Position numbers and translations under genes: made by a program
Notes under the pieces: generated by a model
What the model saw: only the letters and a program-made list of their open reading frames with translations
What the model was told of the DNA's origin: nothing
Databases searched by the model: none
In this document: piece by piece, positions 17,809 to 26,574 of the stretch
Layout: each line of letters begins with the position of its first letter
How positions within the stretch are numbered: the first letter of the stretch is position 1
Source of the DNA: JAUNSR01 sp036655355
GTDB taxonomy: Bacteria; Bacteroidota; Bacteroidia; Bacteroidales; JAUNSR01
Assembly (NCBI GenBank): GCA_036655355.1
Contig: JAVVQG010000009.1
Location: forward strand, 1-64,000
Reading direction: 5' to 3'
Length of the DNA: 64,000 bases

Positions 17809-18702
17809 TCAGCAAAGAATATTCAATTCTTTTAGCACGTAACGTATTTTTTCAAATGTAGTAATTCTTGTAGGGACTAAAGGTAAACGTAGTTGATTAT
17901 CAATATAACCCATTACATGAAGGATACTTTTCACACCAGCTGGATTACCGTCTACAAATAGAAGCTCAAATAACTCTGTAAAACGGTGATGAATAATAAG
18001 TGCACTTTTGAAATCTCCGGCTAAAGCAAGACGAACCATGCGGCTAAATTCTTTTGGAAAAGCATTTCCTATTACAGAGATCACTCCTACTGCTCCCAGT
18101 GTAATAAGTGGGAAGGTTATACCGTCATCTCCAGAAATAACATCAAAATCAGAAGGCTTATTCTTTATGATATCATCCATCTGAGTAATATTACCTGAAG
18201 CTTCCTTAATAGCAACTACATTTTTAAATTCCTTAGCTATGCGTAAAGTTGTATCAGCTGTCATATTTACCCCAGTCCTACCTGGTACGTTATACAATAT
18301 AATCGGAAGCTTGCTTGCCTGCGAAATTGCTTTATAATGTTGGTAAATACCCTCTTGAGAAGGCTTATTGTAATAAGGAACAACTGATAAAATAGCATCG
18401 ATTCCAGTGAAATCATCCTCTTTTAAATGCTTAACAACTTCTGCAGTACTATTTCCGCCAACACCAAGAACTATCGGAATACGTCCGTTTACTCTTTCGA
18501 TTGTGAATTTTTTAATGTTTTCTTTTTCTTGTACTGATAACGTAGGTGTTTCAGCAGTCGTTCCAAGAACTACAAGATAATCAGTTCCATTTTGTATCTG
18601 AAAGTCAATTAATCTTCCTAACGCTTTAAAATCAATAGAACAATCTTCCTTGAAGGGCGTAATTAGCGCCACTCCCATCCCTTTTAGATTAATAATTGCC
18701 AT
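17809..18702 (-). CDS. dapA: 4-hydroxy-tetrahydrodipicolinate synthase
   Basis: A 297-residue class I aldolase that condenses pyruvate with aspartate semialdehyde, the first committed step to diaminopimelate and lysine. Visible residues: GTTAE at 47-51, Y137 in ILYNVPGRTG, and the Schiff-base lysine K166 in VAIKEASGN. Length and motifs are standard, so it is an intact enzyme. It lies downstream of ligA on the same strand with a 205-base gap holding a candidate -7 box (18738-18745, TAAATTTG on the minus strand), so it likely has its own promoter. Confidence 0.95.
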   Translation of the reverse strand: MAIINLKGMGVALITPFKEDCSIDFKALGRLIDFQIQNGTDYLVVLGTTAETPTLSVQEKENIKKFTIERVNGRIPIVLGVGGNSTAEVVKHLKEDDFTGIDAILSVVPYYNKPSQEGIYQHYKAISQASKLPIILYNVPGRTGVNMTADTTLRIAKEFKNVVAIKEASGNITQMDDIIKNKPSDFDVISGDDGITFPLITLGAVGVISVIGNAFPKEFSRMVRLALAGDFKSALIIHHRFTELFELLFVDGNPAGVKSILHVMGYIDNQLRLPLVPTRITTFEKIRYVLKELNILC

Positions 18703-18737
18703 ATATTACAGATATCGTGTATTTCATTTTCAAGTCC

Positions 18738-18745
18738 CAAATTTA
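18738..18745 (-). promoter_or_regulatory. Candidate -7 box for dapA
   Basis: CAAATTTA on plus is TAAATTTG on minus, 36 bases upstream of the dapA start. No TTG at the right distance was seen. Confidence 0.3.
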
Positions 18746-18907
18746 TAAAATTAAAATCTTTTGCTTCTATTAAATTAACAAAAACAAAAGCAATTTTATC
18801 AATAAACTCAATTTTCTCTTCCAATTTGGACATTGAATATGTCATTTTATAATAATTGTATTACAAAACACACATCCAATGATTATCAAAGTTTCGCATT
18901 AATCTAC

Positions 18908-21163
18908 TTACTCCAACATCTTCAAAAATACTTCCTCATCAATAATTGGAATATTTAGTTTTTGAGCTTTTTCAATCTTAGCAGGTCCCATATTTTCACC
19001 GGCAAGTATGTAGTTTGTTTTTGCCGAAATAGATCCCGTATTCTTCCCTCCATTTAGTTCAATCATGGACTTATATTCATCGCGAGAATGTTTTGTAAAC
19101 GTCCCACTAATCACAATATTAAGCCCTTTCAACTTTTCCGTTCGCTCTGAAAGATGCTCTTCCGATAGAGAAAACTGCAGTCCCTTCTCCTTGAGTCTTT
19201 CGATAAGAGCCTTATTAGCAGTATCTGAGAAATACTCAATTACGCTCTCCGCAATTCTTTCACCGACATCTTCCACAGTAATCAGATCTTCGTAGGTAGC
19301 TTGACTAAGAGAATCGATATTTTTAAATGCATGGGATAATCGTTTAGCTACCGTTTCACCGACATATCTTAATCCTAGAGCAAACAGAACACGTTCAAAA
19401 GGGACTTCCTTAGATTTGTTAAGTGCTTTGATTATTTTTTCTGCCTGTAATTTCGTAAATCGGCGTGGAGTAGAACTTTTGCGCTTCTTTGTCGGAGTCG
19501 GTTGAGCAAACAGTCCTCCGAATATAGCGTCGTCCTCAGCACTTCTTGAATCGTCTGCCTTTGAAGAGATTTCTTCCACCTCAGCAAATATAGAATCTTG
19601 CAGAATCTCATCTGAACTTTCTAGATTTCTCTGCGCCACAGATTTGGGATCTTCAAAAGACAAAGAATTTTCTCCTCCAGTTTTGTCCACCTCTACTTCC
19701 TCCGATTCTGAGGATTTGGAGCGAGGACACTGCATAATCTGATCAAGCGAAAGCGAATAGAGGTCGGCAAAGTTGCTGATTAACCCATTAGCAAAAAATG
19801 CATCAATTGTTTCGGGACCAATTCCGTCTAGATTCATTGCTTTACGCGAAATGAAATGTTCGAAGCGACCTTTGATCTGAGGGGCACAACCGTTTTGATT
19901 CGGACAAAAATAAGCAGCTTCACCAGGGATACGTTCCAAAGGAGTTCCACATTCGGGGCAATTTTTAATAAAAGTCACTTTAGGTCCAACATTCTTACGG
20001 TTCTGAGTATCCACACCGACAATTTTTGGGATGATCTCTCCTCCTTTTTCGACATAGCACGTGTCGCCGATATGAAGATCCAACGCATTGATGGCATCCT
20101 CGTTATACAATGAAGCACGTTTTACGACAGTTCCAGAGAGTTGAACAGGATCAAGATTGGCAACAGGAGTTACAATCCCTGTTCTTCCAACTTGAAATGT
20201 AACTTCTCGAAGAATAGATTCCGCTCTTTCTGCCTTAAATTTAAAGGCAATTGCCCAACGAGGTGATTTTGCAGTATAACCCAATTCCTCCTGTTGTCTG
20301 ATAGAATCAACTTTTAGAACGATACCGTCCGTTGCCACAGGTAGGTTTTTCCTTTCAACATCCCAATAAGCGATGAAATCTAAGATCTCATCGATATTAT
20401 TACATAGTCTGGTATATTCTCCCGTATTAAAGCCCCATGTCGAAGCAATCTCTAGATTTTCATAATGAGAATCTGAAGGCAATTTTGAGCCTAGCATATA
20501 GTAAAGAATAGCTTCAAGTTTTCGAGAAGCTACAATCTTTGAGTTCTGAAGTTTTAAGGTCCCGGAGGCAGCATTACGCGGATTTGCAAATAGCGGTTCT
20601 TCCTTATGGGTACGTTCTTCGTTTAAGCGGTCGAATTCTTTCCAAGGAAGAAGTACTTCCCCTCTCATTTCAAAATCGCTTGGATAATCTCCTTTTAACT
20701 GAAGCGGGACAGTTCTTATCGTTCTCACATTATCAGTCACGTCATCTCCCTTTTCACCGTCACCACGGGTAACGGCAGTAGTCAATTTACCCTCTTCATA
20801 GGTTAGAGAGATAGAAGTACCGTCATACTTTAGCTCAGCACAAATCTTAACAGGTTCATTGAGAGAAGCTTCACAGCGGTTGACGAAATCTACAATTTCT
20901 TCTTTGGTATATGTATTCCCTAAAGAGAGCATAGGGTATCTGTGTTTTACCTGCGTAAAAGCCTTATTTATATCACTACCTACCCTCAACGTAGGAGATG
21001 ATATATCGTAATACTGAGGATTATCCTTTTCTAGGTTCTGAAGTTCCTTCATCATCTGATCGAACTCATAGTCAGTTATCTCAGGGGCTGCGTGCAGATA
21101 ATAAAGATCATTATGTTTATTCAACTCTTTCCGCAGAAAATCTATGCGTTCTTTCGCGTCCAT
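18908..21163 (-). CDS. ligA: NAD-dependent DNA ligase with an acidic insertion
   Basis: Seals nicks using NAD. Numbering from a possible upstream Met at 21169, which adds two residues: adenylation lysine K114 in AELKYDG, OB fold, a four-Cys zinc finger (CPECG and CPNQNGC), HhH repeats and a C-terminal BRCT domain. The family is usually about 670 residues; this one is about 750. The surplus is a polar, Ser/Glu/Asp-rich segment at about residues 484-566, placed in the HhH domain where others have about ten residues (between DLYSLSLDQIM and FTKLQAEKII). It ends with a basic stretch (PTKKRKSSTPRR). The enzyme core looks intact. Confidence 0.95.
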   Translation of the reverse strand: MDAKERIDFLRKELNKHNDLYYLHAAPEITDYEFDQMMKELQNLEKDNPQYYDISSPTLRVGSDINKAFTQVKHRYPMLSLGNTYTKEEIVDFVNRCEASLNEPVKICAELKYDGTSISLTYEEGKLTTAVTRGDGEKGDDVTDNVRTIRTVPLQLKGDYPSDFEMRGEVLLPWKEFDRLNEERTHKEEPLFANPRNAASGTLKLQNSKIVASRKLEAILYYMLGSKLPSDSHYENLEIASTWGFNTGEYTRLCNNIDEILDFIAYWDVERKNLPVATDGIVLKVDSIRQQEELGYTAKSPRWAIAFKFKAERAESILREVTFQVGRTGIVTPVANLDPVQLSGTVVKRASLYNEDAINALDLHIGDTCYVEKGGEIIPKIVGVDTQNRKNVGPKVTFIKNCPECGTPLERIPGEAAYFCPNQNGCAPQIKGRFEHFISRKAMNLDGIGPETIDAFFANGLISNFADLYSLSLDQIMQCPRSKSSESEEVEVDKTGGENSLSFEDPKSVAQRNLESSDEILQDSIFAEVEEISSKADDSRSAEDDAIFGGLFAQPTPTKKRKSSTPRRFTKLQAEKIIKALNKSKEVPFERVLFALGLRYVGETVAKRLSHAFKNIDSLSQATYEDLITVEDVGERIAESVIEYFSDTANKALIERLKEKGLQFSLSEEHLSERTEKLKGLNIVISGTFTKHSRDEYKSMIELNGGKNTGSISAKTNYILAGENMGPAKIEKAQKLNIPIIDEEVFLKMLE

Positions 21164-21288
21164 AATCAATTTTATCGTTTAATTTAAATAGGAGGATTCC
21201 CTGCCATTTTGATTTATTCAAGAATACAAATGATGAGTAAATTTAGCAAAAACGTTAGCATTCTCACCGAATAGAGCCCTAAATTGTC

Positions 21289-21771
21289 CTAATAACAACT
21301 ACTGACAATCTGAAAATATATGTTATATAAAATTGATGTTATGAGGATAAGAACGGCAAAACCGAGATATTCAAAAGAGATCCATAAGAAATTACTTTCA
21401 AAATAGGAATTCGGGATCCCTCGGTAGCAGCTCCAGAAAGAAATAAGAATCAGCAATGACAAAAAGAGTGGTAAATAGCCGCGAATACCCATTATATGAC
21501 AGGTGGAAAGAGGCCTTACCGTATCTATTTGCCGTCTATTTCTGTCTTTATGAGCAAAACAAAAATGCCGCGAGATGTACTTTTCTAAACGGGAAAAGAG
21601 AGAATTGAATATCAAATATGGTTTTAGAAATAAAGAGAGGAACAATATCATAGAAGGAAGAGCTATAAAAGCACCACCTTTAGTATCCAGGAACATTTCT
21701 TTTGACACCTCATCAATTCCCATCTTGGAATTAGGGACGATCCCTATCGATAATCTATCAAACATAGACAT
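21289..21771 (-). CDS. Possible small membrane protein (uncertain)
   Basis: An open frame of up to 160 codons between ligA and trmD, opposite in strand to trmD. The last 67 codons (from an ATG at 21492) encode two hydrophobic helices (GYLPLFLSLLILISFW and YLGFAVLILITSILYNIYF) with few charges, which is plausible for a membrane protein. The N-terminal part also has one hydrophobic helix but less convincing composition. I do not recognise it, and a chance frame in AT-rich intergenic DNA is quite possible. Confidence 0.3.
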   Translation of the reverse strand: MSMFDRLSIGIVPNSKMGIDEVSKEMFLDTKGGAFIALPSMILFLSLFLKPYLIFNSLFSRLEKYISRHFCFAHKDRNRRQIDTVRPLSTCHIMGIRGYLPLFLSLLILISFWSCYRGIPNSYFESNFLWISFEYLGFAVLILITSILYNIYFQIVSSCY

Positions 21772-21879
21772 TGTGGAATTAGCAAGTTTTTATAAAGGCT
21801 CAAAGGAGCAATTCTCCCCTGTTAAAAGGGATTTCGGCGCAAATATATATAAAAACAAATCGGATATCTATATATTTCG

Positions 21880-21887
21880 TATTTTTG
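21880..21887 (+). promoter_or_regulatory. Candidate -7 box for trmD
   Basis: TATTTTTG matches TAnnTTTG. A start about 7 bases later would leave only about 17 bases before the ATG at 21911, which supports that start over the longer upstream frame. Confidence 0.4.
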
Positions 21888-21910
21888 CAAAAAAACTTAG
21901 AGAAAGATAT

Positions 21911-22585
21911 ATGCGCATTGACATCATTACGGTTTTACCCGAGTTGCTCGAAGGACCGATCAACCATTCTATCCTCAAAAGAGCTCAGGATAAAGGATTA
22001 GTGGAGATACACATTCACAACCTGAGAGATTATTCCACCAACAAGCACCGCAAAGTTGATGATTATCCATTTGGTGGACAAGCTGGCATGGTAATGCAAA
22101 TCGAACCGATAGATCGATGCATCTCAGCATTAAAAGCTGAACGTGATTATGACGAGGTGATATTCACTTCTCCGGACGGTGATACTTTTAATCAACCTAT
22201 GGCCAACTCCCTTTCTATGAGTAAGAACCTAATTATTCTGTGTGGCCATTATAAAGGAATTGATTATAGAGTCCGAGAACACCTCATCACAAAAGAGATT
22301 TCTATAGGCGATTACGTGCTTACAGGGGGCGAATTACCAGCTGCAATTATCGCAGACGCAATTGTAAGACTCATTCCAGGAGCGATTGGAGATGAGCAAA
22401 GTGCACTCTCTGATTCATTTCAGGACAATCTGCTAGCCCCTCCGGTATATTCACGTCCTTCTGAATACAATGGATGGAAAGTTCCAGAAGTTCTTCTTTC
22501 CGGACATGAAAGAAAGATTCGAGAATGGGAACATGACCAGGCTGTTGAAAGGACTAAAAGGCTACGCCCTGATCTTTTAAAATAA
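21911..22585 (+). CDS. trmD: tRNA (guanine-37-N1)-methyltransferase TrmD
   Basis: A 224-residue SPOUT methyltransferase that makes m1G37 in tRNAs reading CNN codons, including the tRNA-Pro genes of this window, preventing +1 frameshifts. The start MRIDIITVLPELLEG and the knot region (ILCGHYKGIDYR, then EISIGDYVLTGGELPA) are typical. The frame is open far upstream, but the family start and the -7 box at 21880 both support 21911. A terminator follows at 22611-22639. Confidence 0.95.
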   Translation: MRIDIITVLPELLEGPINHSILKRAQDKGLVEIHIHNLRDYSTNKHRKVDDYPFGGQAGMVMQIEPIDRCISALKAERDYDEVIFTSPDGDTFNQPMANSLSMSKNLIILCGHYKGIDYRVREHLITKEISIGDYVLTGGELPAAIIADAIVRLIPGAIGDEQSALSDSFQDNLLAPPVYSRPSEYNGWKVPEVLLSGHERKIREWEHDQAVERTKRLRPDLLK

Positions 22586-22610
22586 ATAGAGTTCATCATG
22601 CAATATTGAG

Positions 22611-22639
22611 GCCTTCTCTTACCAGGGAAGGCTTTTTTT
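22611..22639 (+). terminator. Terminator after trmD
   Basis: GCCTTC (22611-22616), a 10-base loop, GAAGGC (22627-22632), then seven T. Confidence 0.85.
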
Positions 22640-23222
22640 ATGTACCTCATCCATTACCCACTTCCTTTCTTGCATATTTTACGCTAAATACATTGCCTAA
22701 AGATTAAGATAGCAATTTGCAATCTTTTTCAGCCCTATATAGTTTCGCCTCATCTTTTCTCCAACCTACTTATAATTCACCTAAGGAATAGGTTTAATTT
22801 TGAGGTAACTAACTAGAGCATCTATAAATTATAGGCTACATTTTCTCATAGATCTCCCGGTGCAATATTATTAGCTTTATCCCCACTTCACTTTCCTTCA
22901 ACAAATGAATTTTGCACTTTTATCCGTGCGGTTCCTGTAAGAGATGGGGCTTTATAGCTCCTTCAATATTGCTTTCTGCCTCAACCATTCCTCAACAAGT
23001 CATTAGTGTTAGACCTTATATTGAGGGTATGATTATAACAACTTATATCTGCGAATAGGAAGAACAACTATTTTGTCCGGTATATAATCTACTCCATTAG
23101 AGACAAACCTCTTCCTTTTCCATTATCTCTAAGTAGCATACCTTTTCCTTTATTTGCAAACAAATCACCAACAAAGTTGTTTATCAATTAAATAATGACC
23201 TCAAACATTCAAAAATTCCGAT
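22640..23222. other. Long intergenic region without a recognised gene
   Basis: 583 bases upstream of the phosphoribosyltransferase-like gene. No open frame of size, tRNA, known riboswitch pattern or terminator is visible. A TAATTTTG at about 22793-22800 matches a -7 box but lacks a partner. The sequence is somewhat pyrimidine-rich on the plus strand. It may hold a long leader for the downstream gene. Confidence 0.4.
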
Positions 23223-24251
23223 ATGCTGGAGAATATCTTTAAATCCGATGCGATTGCAATCTACCGCATCGACGATGAGGAAAATACCCCTCTTCTGAAC
23301 CGATACATAGTATCCTCACAAGACACACGTGAAATATGCAATGACCCTCAGGTTTGTGGGATAGAATACACCTCAAAACTAGAGCACACCTGTATGCTCG
23401 TTCTAAAAGCGATGCCTGATTTCTCTCCAATTATACTGAAGGAGAGGCAAACGATGGTCTTAAATGTATTGAGAGGAGGACTCAACTTCGGGTTAAGAGA
23501 AGCGTTAGCCCAGGCATACGGATGGAACATACACAGCACATCCTTTATCAGTGCTCAGCGAACAAGAGTTGCCTCTAATTCGGAAGAGTGGCATATAATC
23601 GAAAGCGAATACAAGAAACTATATCTTCCAGAAAACGCACAAATCGTATTTGGAGATGTAGTCGCAACAGGCACCAGTCTGCAGCATGCCCTAAAATTAA
23701 TTGTAAAGGAAGCCATTGCAAGTGAGACGCCTATTGCGAACATGGTGTTCTTTACTTTTGGAGGGGAGCGTGCGGAAGTGATTCTCCGAGAAATTTCAGA
23801 GTTATGCAAGAAAGAATTCGAAGGATTCTCAGGGATAGATCTATTCTACCTCGAAGGTAGATTTATGGTACCCTCTCCAGATACTTTACTTTCAATTAAA
23901 CTAACCGGAACCGATCTTGTTCGAAAAGATGCTCTGATGGCTCCCGAGTTTATAGCATCCCAATACGAACTTCCATATTTCCCATTAGAGCGGTGTGTAA
24001 TTTACGATGCAGGGTCCAGAGCATTTCATCTTGACGACTACGTTGCAGACGTAGTGGACTATTGGAGCCGGACAAAGGAGTTAGCCGCTCAAGGAATCAC
24101 CTTTAACGAATTGATTGCTGAGAGATTCCCGAATATTGATCCCACAAAGTTCGGCAAACAGAATCTCATGTCCCTATGTGAGCAACATATTGGAAAAATC
24201 AATCGGCTCCTCATCCCAAAAGAAAATACACAAGAAGAGCAAGGGGTATGA
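23223..24251 (+). CDS. Divergent phosphoribosyltransferase-fold protein (342 aa)
   Basis: A soluble protein with two features of type I PRTases: LRGGLNFG at residues 83-90, like the PPi-loop region of uracil PRTases, and NAQIVFGDVVATGTSL at 138-153, which matches the PRPP-binding loop. The usual two acidic residues (DD) are G-D here (G144-D145), so activity is uncertain. The N-terminal 70 and C-terminal 120 residues are unlike common salvage PRTases. The next gene (84 bases on) is a cytosine permease-like transporter, suggesting a nucleobase-related role. I do not know a named family. A PRTase-like sensor or a base-modifying enzyme are both possible. Confidence 0.6.
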   Translation: MLENIFKSDAIAIYRIDDEENTPLLNRYIVSSQDTREICNDPQVCGIEYTSKLEHTCMLVLKAMPDFSPIILKERQTMVLNVLRGGLNFGLREALAQAYGWNIHSTSFISAQRTRVASNSEEWHIIESEYKKLYLPENAQIVFGDVVATGTSLQHALKLIVKEAIASETPIANMVFFTFGGERAEVILREISELCKKEFEGFSGIDLFYLEGRFMVPSPDTLLSIKLTGTDLVRKDALMAPEFIASQYELPYFPLERCVIYDAGSRAFHLDDYVADVVDYWSRTKELAAQGITFNELIAERFPNIDPTKFGKQNLMSLCEQHIGKINRLLIPKENTQEEQGV

Positions 24252-24306
24252 GCATAAAGAAAGATATATAGGCAGAAGAAGAAAAGTTTGAGCAGTAAAA
24301 AGAATA

Positions 24307-24404
24307 TTTGAAGAGGTAGAGCATCATAGCAAAGTATGAGCAAGAAAAAAAATAAAAGGAAGCAGCACGAATATGAATTTGAAGCGGTAGAACATCATAG
24401 CAAA
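24307..24404 (+). repeat. Imperfect direct repeat at the codB start
   Basis: 24307-24333 and 24378-24404 match at 25 of 27 bases (TTTGAAG.GGTAGA.CATCATAGCAAA). The second copy codes residues 15-23 of the permease; the first is non-coding, 71 bases earlier and interrupted by stops in that frame. A looser TGAGCA..AAA match precedes each. This looks like a local duplication of the gene start. Confidence 0.6.
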
Positions 24405-25574
24405 AAAGGATTTTGGTCTATGATGGTGGTGATGCTTGGCTTTTCCTTTTTCTCTGCCAGTATGTGGGCCGGGGGCAATTTGGGAGCATCCCTACATACC
24501 CCGATGTTTATCGTGGCCGTAATTATTGGCAATATACTTCTTAGCTCCTATACGGGGTTGTTGGCCTATATCGCAGGGAAGACGAATCTCTCTACCCACC
24601 TGTTAGCCCATTATTCCTTTGGCACGAAGGGTTCAATTCTCCCTTCACTACTTCTATCCATTACGCAAATCGGATGGTTTGGCGTTGGGGTGGCGATGTT
24701 TGCTCTCCCGGTCTCTAAAGTATTCCCCGAAGTTCCTCTCTGGGTATTGCTCTGGAGTAGCGGAATCCTTATGACCTGTACCGCATTCTTCGGGATAAAG
24801 GCTTTAACCGTCTTAAGTGCGATAGCAGTCCCTGCCATTATACTCATGGGATCCCAATCCATTCACATTGCACTGCGCGATTTCGGAGGATGGCATGCGT
24901 GGCTTAACAATATTCCTACTCAAACAATGGGGATAACTACGGCAATAGGCGTAGTGATTGCCACTTTCATCAGCGGAGGTACGTTAACTCCCGACTTCAC
25001 CCGATTCGCAAAAAGTCCCAAAATTTCTGTCTGGAGTACAGTAATTGCCTTTTTCCTTGGAAACAGTCTGATGTTTCTTTTTGGAGCGGTGGGATCATCC
25101 TTCTACAAACAATCCGATATAGCTGAAGTACTTTTCAAACAAGGCCTAATATGGTGGGGCGTATTAACCTTAGGACTTAATATTTGGACTACGAATGACA
25201 ATGCCATCTATGCCTCCGGCTTAGGGCTGGCAAACGTGCTGCGATTTCCTAAGAAATACATAGTCATGGTTATCGGCATCATAGGAACCGCTCTTTCCAT
25301 GTTTCTTTATAACAACTTCATAGGGTGGCTCAATCTGCTAAACACCATGCTGCCCTCTATCGGAGGTGTATTGATTGCCGATTTCTTTATAATTAATAAG
25401 GGGCGGCTTGGTACTCATCATCATTTCAAGAAAGTCAGACTCGCGGGCATTACGGCGTGGGCGTCGGGAGTAGGGTCTGCAATGATACTACCGGGTATTA
25501 CCTCTCTAAATAGCGTAGTGATTGCCCTAATCGTTTATACGACGTGGGTAAGAATTGTGGATAAAAAAAGGTAA
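24336..25574 (+). CDS. codB: Cytosine permease-like NCS1 transporter
   Basis: A 412-residue inner-membrane protein with about twelve hydrophobic helices. The first helix region (GFSFFSASMWAGGNLG, residues 34-49) and SGGTLTPDFTRFAKS near residue 213 are characteristic of CodB-type NCS1 symporters for cytosine or related bases. The N-terminus is a charged, Lys/His-rich 25-residue cytosolic tail, partly derived from a local duplication. No cytosine deaminase is adjacent. The substrate could be another nucleobase. A bidirectional terminator follows at 25604-25641. Confidence 0.85.
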   Translation: MSKKKNKRKQHEYEFEAVEHHSKKGFWSMMVVMLGFSFFSASMWAGGNLGASLHTPMFIVAVIIGNILLSSYTGLLAYIAGKTNLSTHLLAHYSFGTKGSILPSLLLSITQIGWFGVGVAMFALPVSKVFPEVPLWVLLWSSGILMTCTAFFGIKALTVLSAIAVPAIILMGSQSIHIALRDFGGWHAWLNNIPTQTMGITTAIGVVIATFISGGTLTPDFTRFAKSPKISVWSTVIAFFLGNSLMFLFGAVGSSFYKQSDIAEVLFKQGLIWWGVLTLGLNIWTTNDNAIYASGLGLANVLRFPKKYIVMVIGIIGTALSMFLYNNFIGWLNLLNTMLPSIGGVLIADFFIINKGRLGTHHHFKKVRLAGITAWASGVGSAMILPGITSLNSVVIALIVYTTWVRIVDKKR

Positions 25575-25603
25575 TTACAGACTTGTAGTGCGCTTTACAA
25601 AGC

Positions 25604-25641
25604 AAAAAAGAGGAATCTGCCATAGACAGTTCCTCTTTTTT
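25604..25641. terminator. Bidirectional terminator between codB and pyrD
   Basis: AAAAAAGAGGAA (25604-25615) and its perfect complement (25630-25641), with extra CTG/CAG pairing inside. A and T runs flank both sides, between converging genes. Confidence 0.9.
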
Positions 25642-25662
25642 CAGTATTATTTAATTAAATCC

Positions 25663-26574
25663 TTAGACTCTCAATCCTCCGATAATCTCCTGTACGGAAG
25701 AACATCCCTGTCGATCCAGATACTCTTGGATGCCATCTACAACCTTAATGGTTACCGTTGGATCAATAAAATTAGCGGTTCCAAGCTGAACGGCAGTAGC
25801 ACCGCATAACAAAAATTCAATAGCGTCGGTAGCATTCATTATACCCCCAAGCCCTACGACCGGAATATTCACCGCATTATAAACCTGCCATACCATTCGT
25901 AAGGCAATCGGTTTCACTGCAGCTCCGGACATACCCCCGGTAACGGTAGAAAGAACCGGAGTTCTTTTCTCTGCATTTACGGCCATCCCCAAAAGAGTAT
26001 TAATCAAAGAAACAGAATCAGCACCTTCCGCTTCAACGGCTCTTGCTATCTCTGTAATATCCGTAACATTAGGAGAAAGCTTTACGATCAACGTTTTGTT
26101 ATATGCCTTACGCACCGCTTTAACCACAGCAGCTGCACTGTGAGCAGAGGTACCGAATGCCATACCACCTTCTTTTACATTCGGGCAAGAGATATTCAGT
26201 TCAATGGCAGGGATATCGTCAAGAAGAGCACATTTCTCTGCGGTCGCAACATAATCTTCAATCGTCGATCCAGAAACATTCACGATAGCATTTGAGTCAA
26301 TTCCCGAGAGTTTCGGATAGATATGTTCTGCAAAATAATCTACTCCCTTATTCTGTAATCCAACGGCATTGAGCATCCCCATTGGGACTTCTGCCATGCG
26401 GGGATAAGCATTTCCTTCGCGATGATGAAGTGTTGTTCCTTTTACGACAAATCCACCTAATCTATTGAGATCAATAAAATCAGCGAATTCAACACCATAA
26501 CCAAAAGTACCGGACGCGGTTAATACCGGGTTTTTAAGCTTTAGAGCTCCAATTTCTACATTTAAAGTTGCCAT
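25663..26574 (-). CDS. pyrD: Dihydroorotate dehydrogenase B, catalytic subunit
   Basis: A 303-residue FMN TIM-barrel that oxidises dihydroorotate to orotate in pyrimidine synthesis. Family segments: NPVLTASGTFGYG near the start, AIELNISCPNVKEGG with the class 1 catalytic Cys region at about 126-140, SVSLINT, and GLGGI for phosphate binding. Its start overlaps the end of the upstream pyrK by 13 bases. Pairing with PyrK marks it as class 1B, which passes electrons to NAD. Normal length. Confidence 0.95.
   Translation of the reverse strand: MATLNVEIGALKLKNPVLTASGTFGYGVEFADFIDLNRLGGFVVKGTTLHHREGNAYPRMAEVPMGMLNAVGLQNKGVDYFAEHIYPKLSGIDSNAIVNVSGSTIEDYVATAEKCALLDDIPAIELNISCPNVKEGGMAFGTSAHSAAAVVKAVRKAYNKTLIVKLSPNVTDITEIARAVEAEGADSVSLINTLLGMAVNAEKRTPVLSTVTGGMSGAAVKPIALRMVWQVYNAVNIPVVGLGGIMNATDAIEFLLCGATAVQLGTANFIDPTVTIKVVDGIQEYLDRQGCSSVQEIIGGLRV

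Noticed and set aside
21575..21910. Extended N-terminus for TrmD
   Set aside because: The family start is at 21911, and a -7 box lies just ahead of it. The upstream residues have no family resemblance.
22640..23222. TPP, purine or preQ1 riboswitch
   Set aside because: No recognisable conserved cores of these classes were found by eye.
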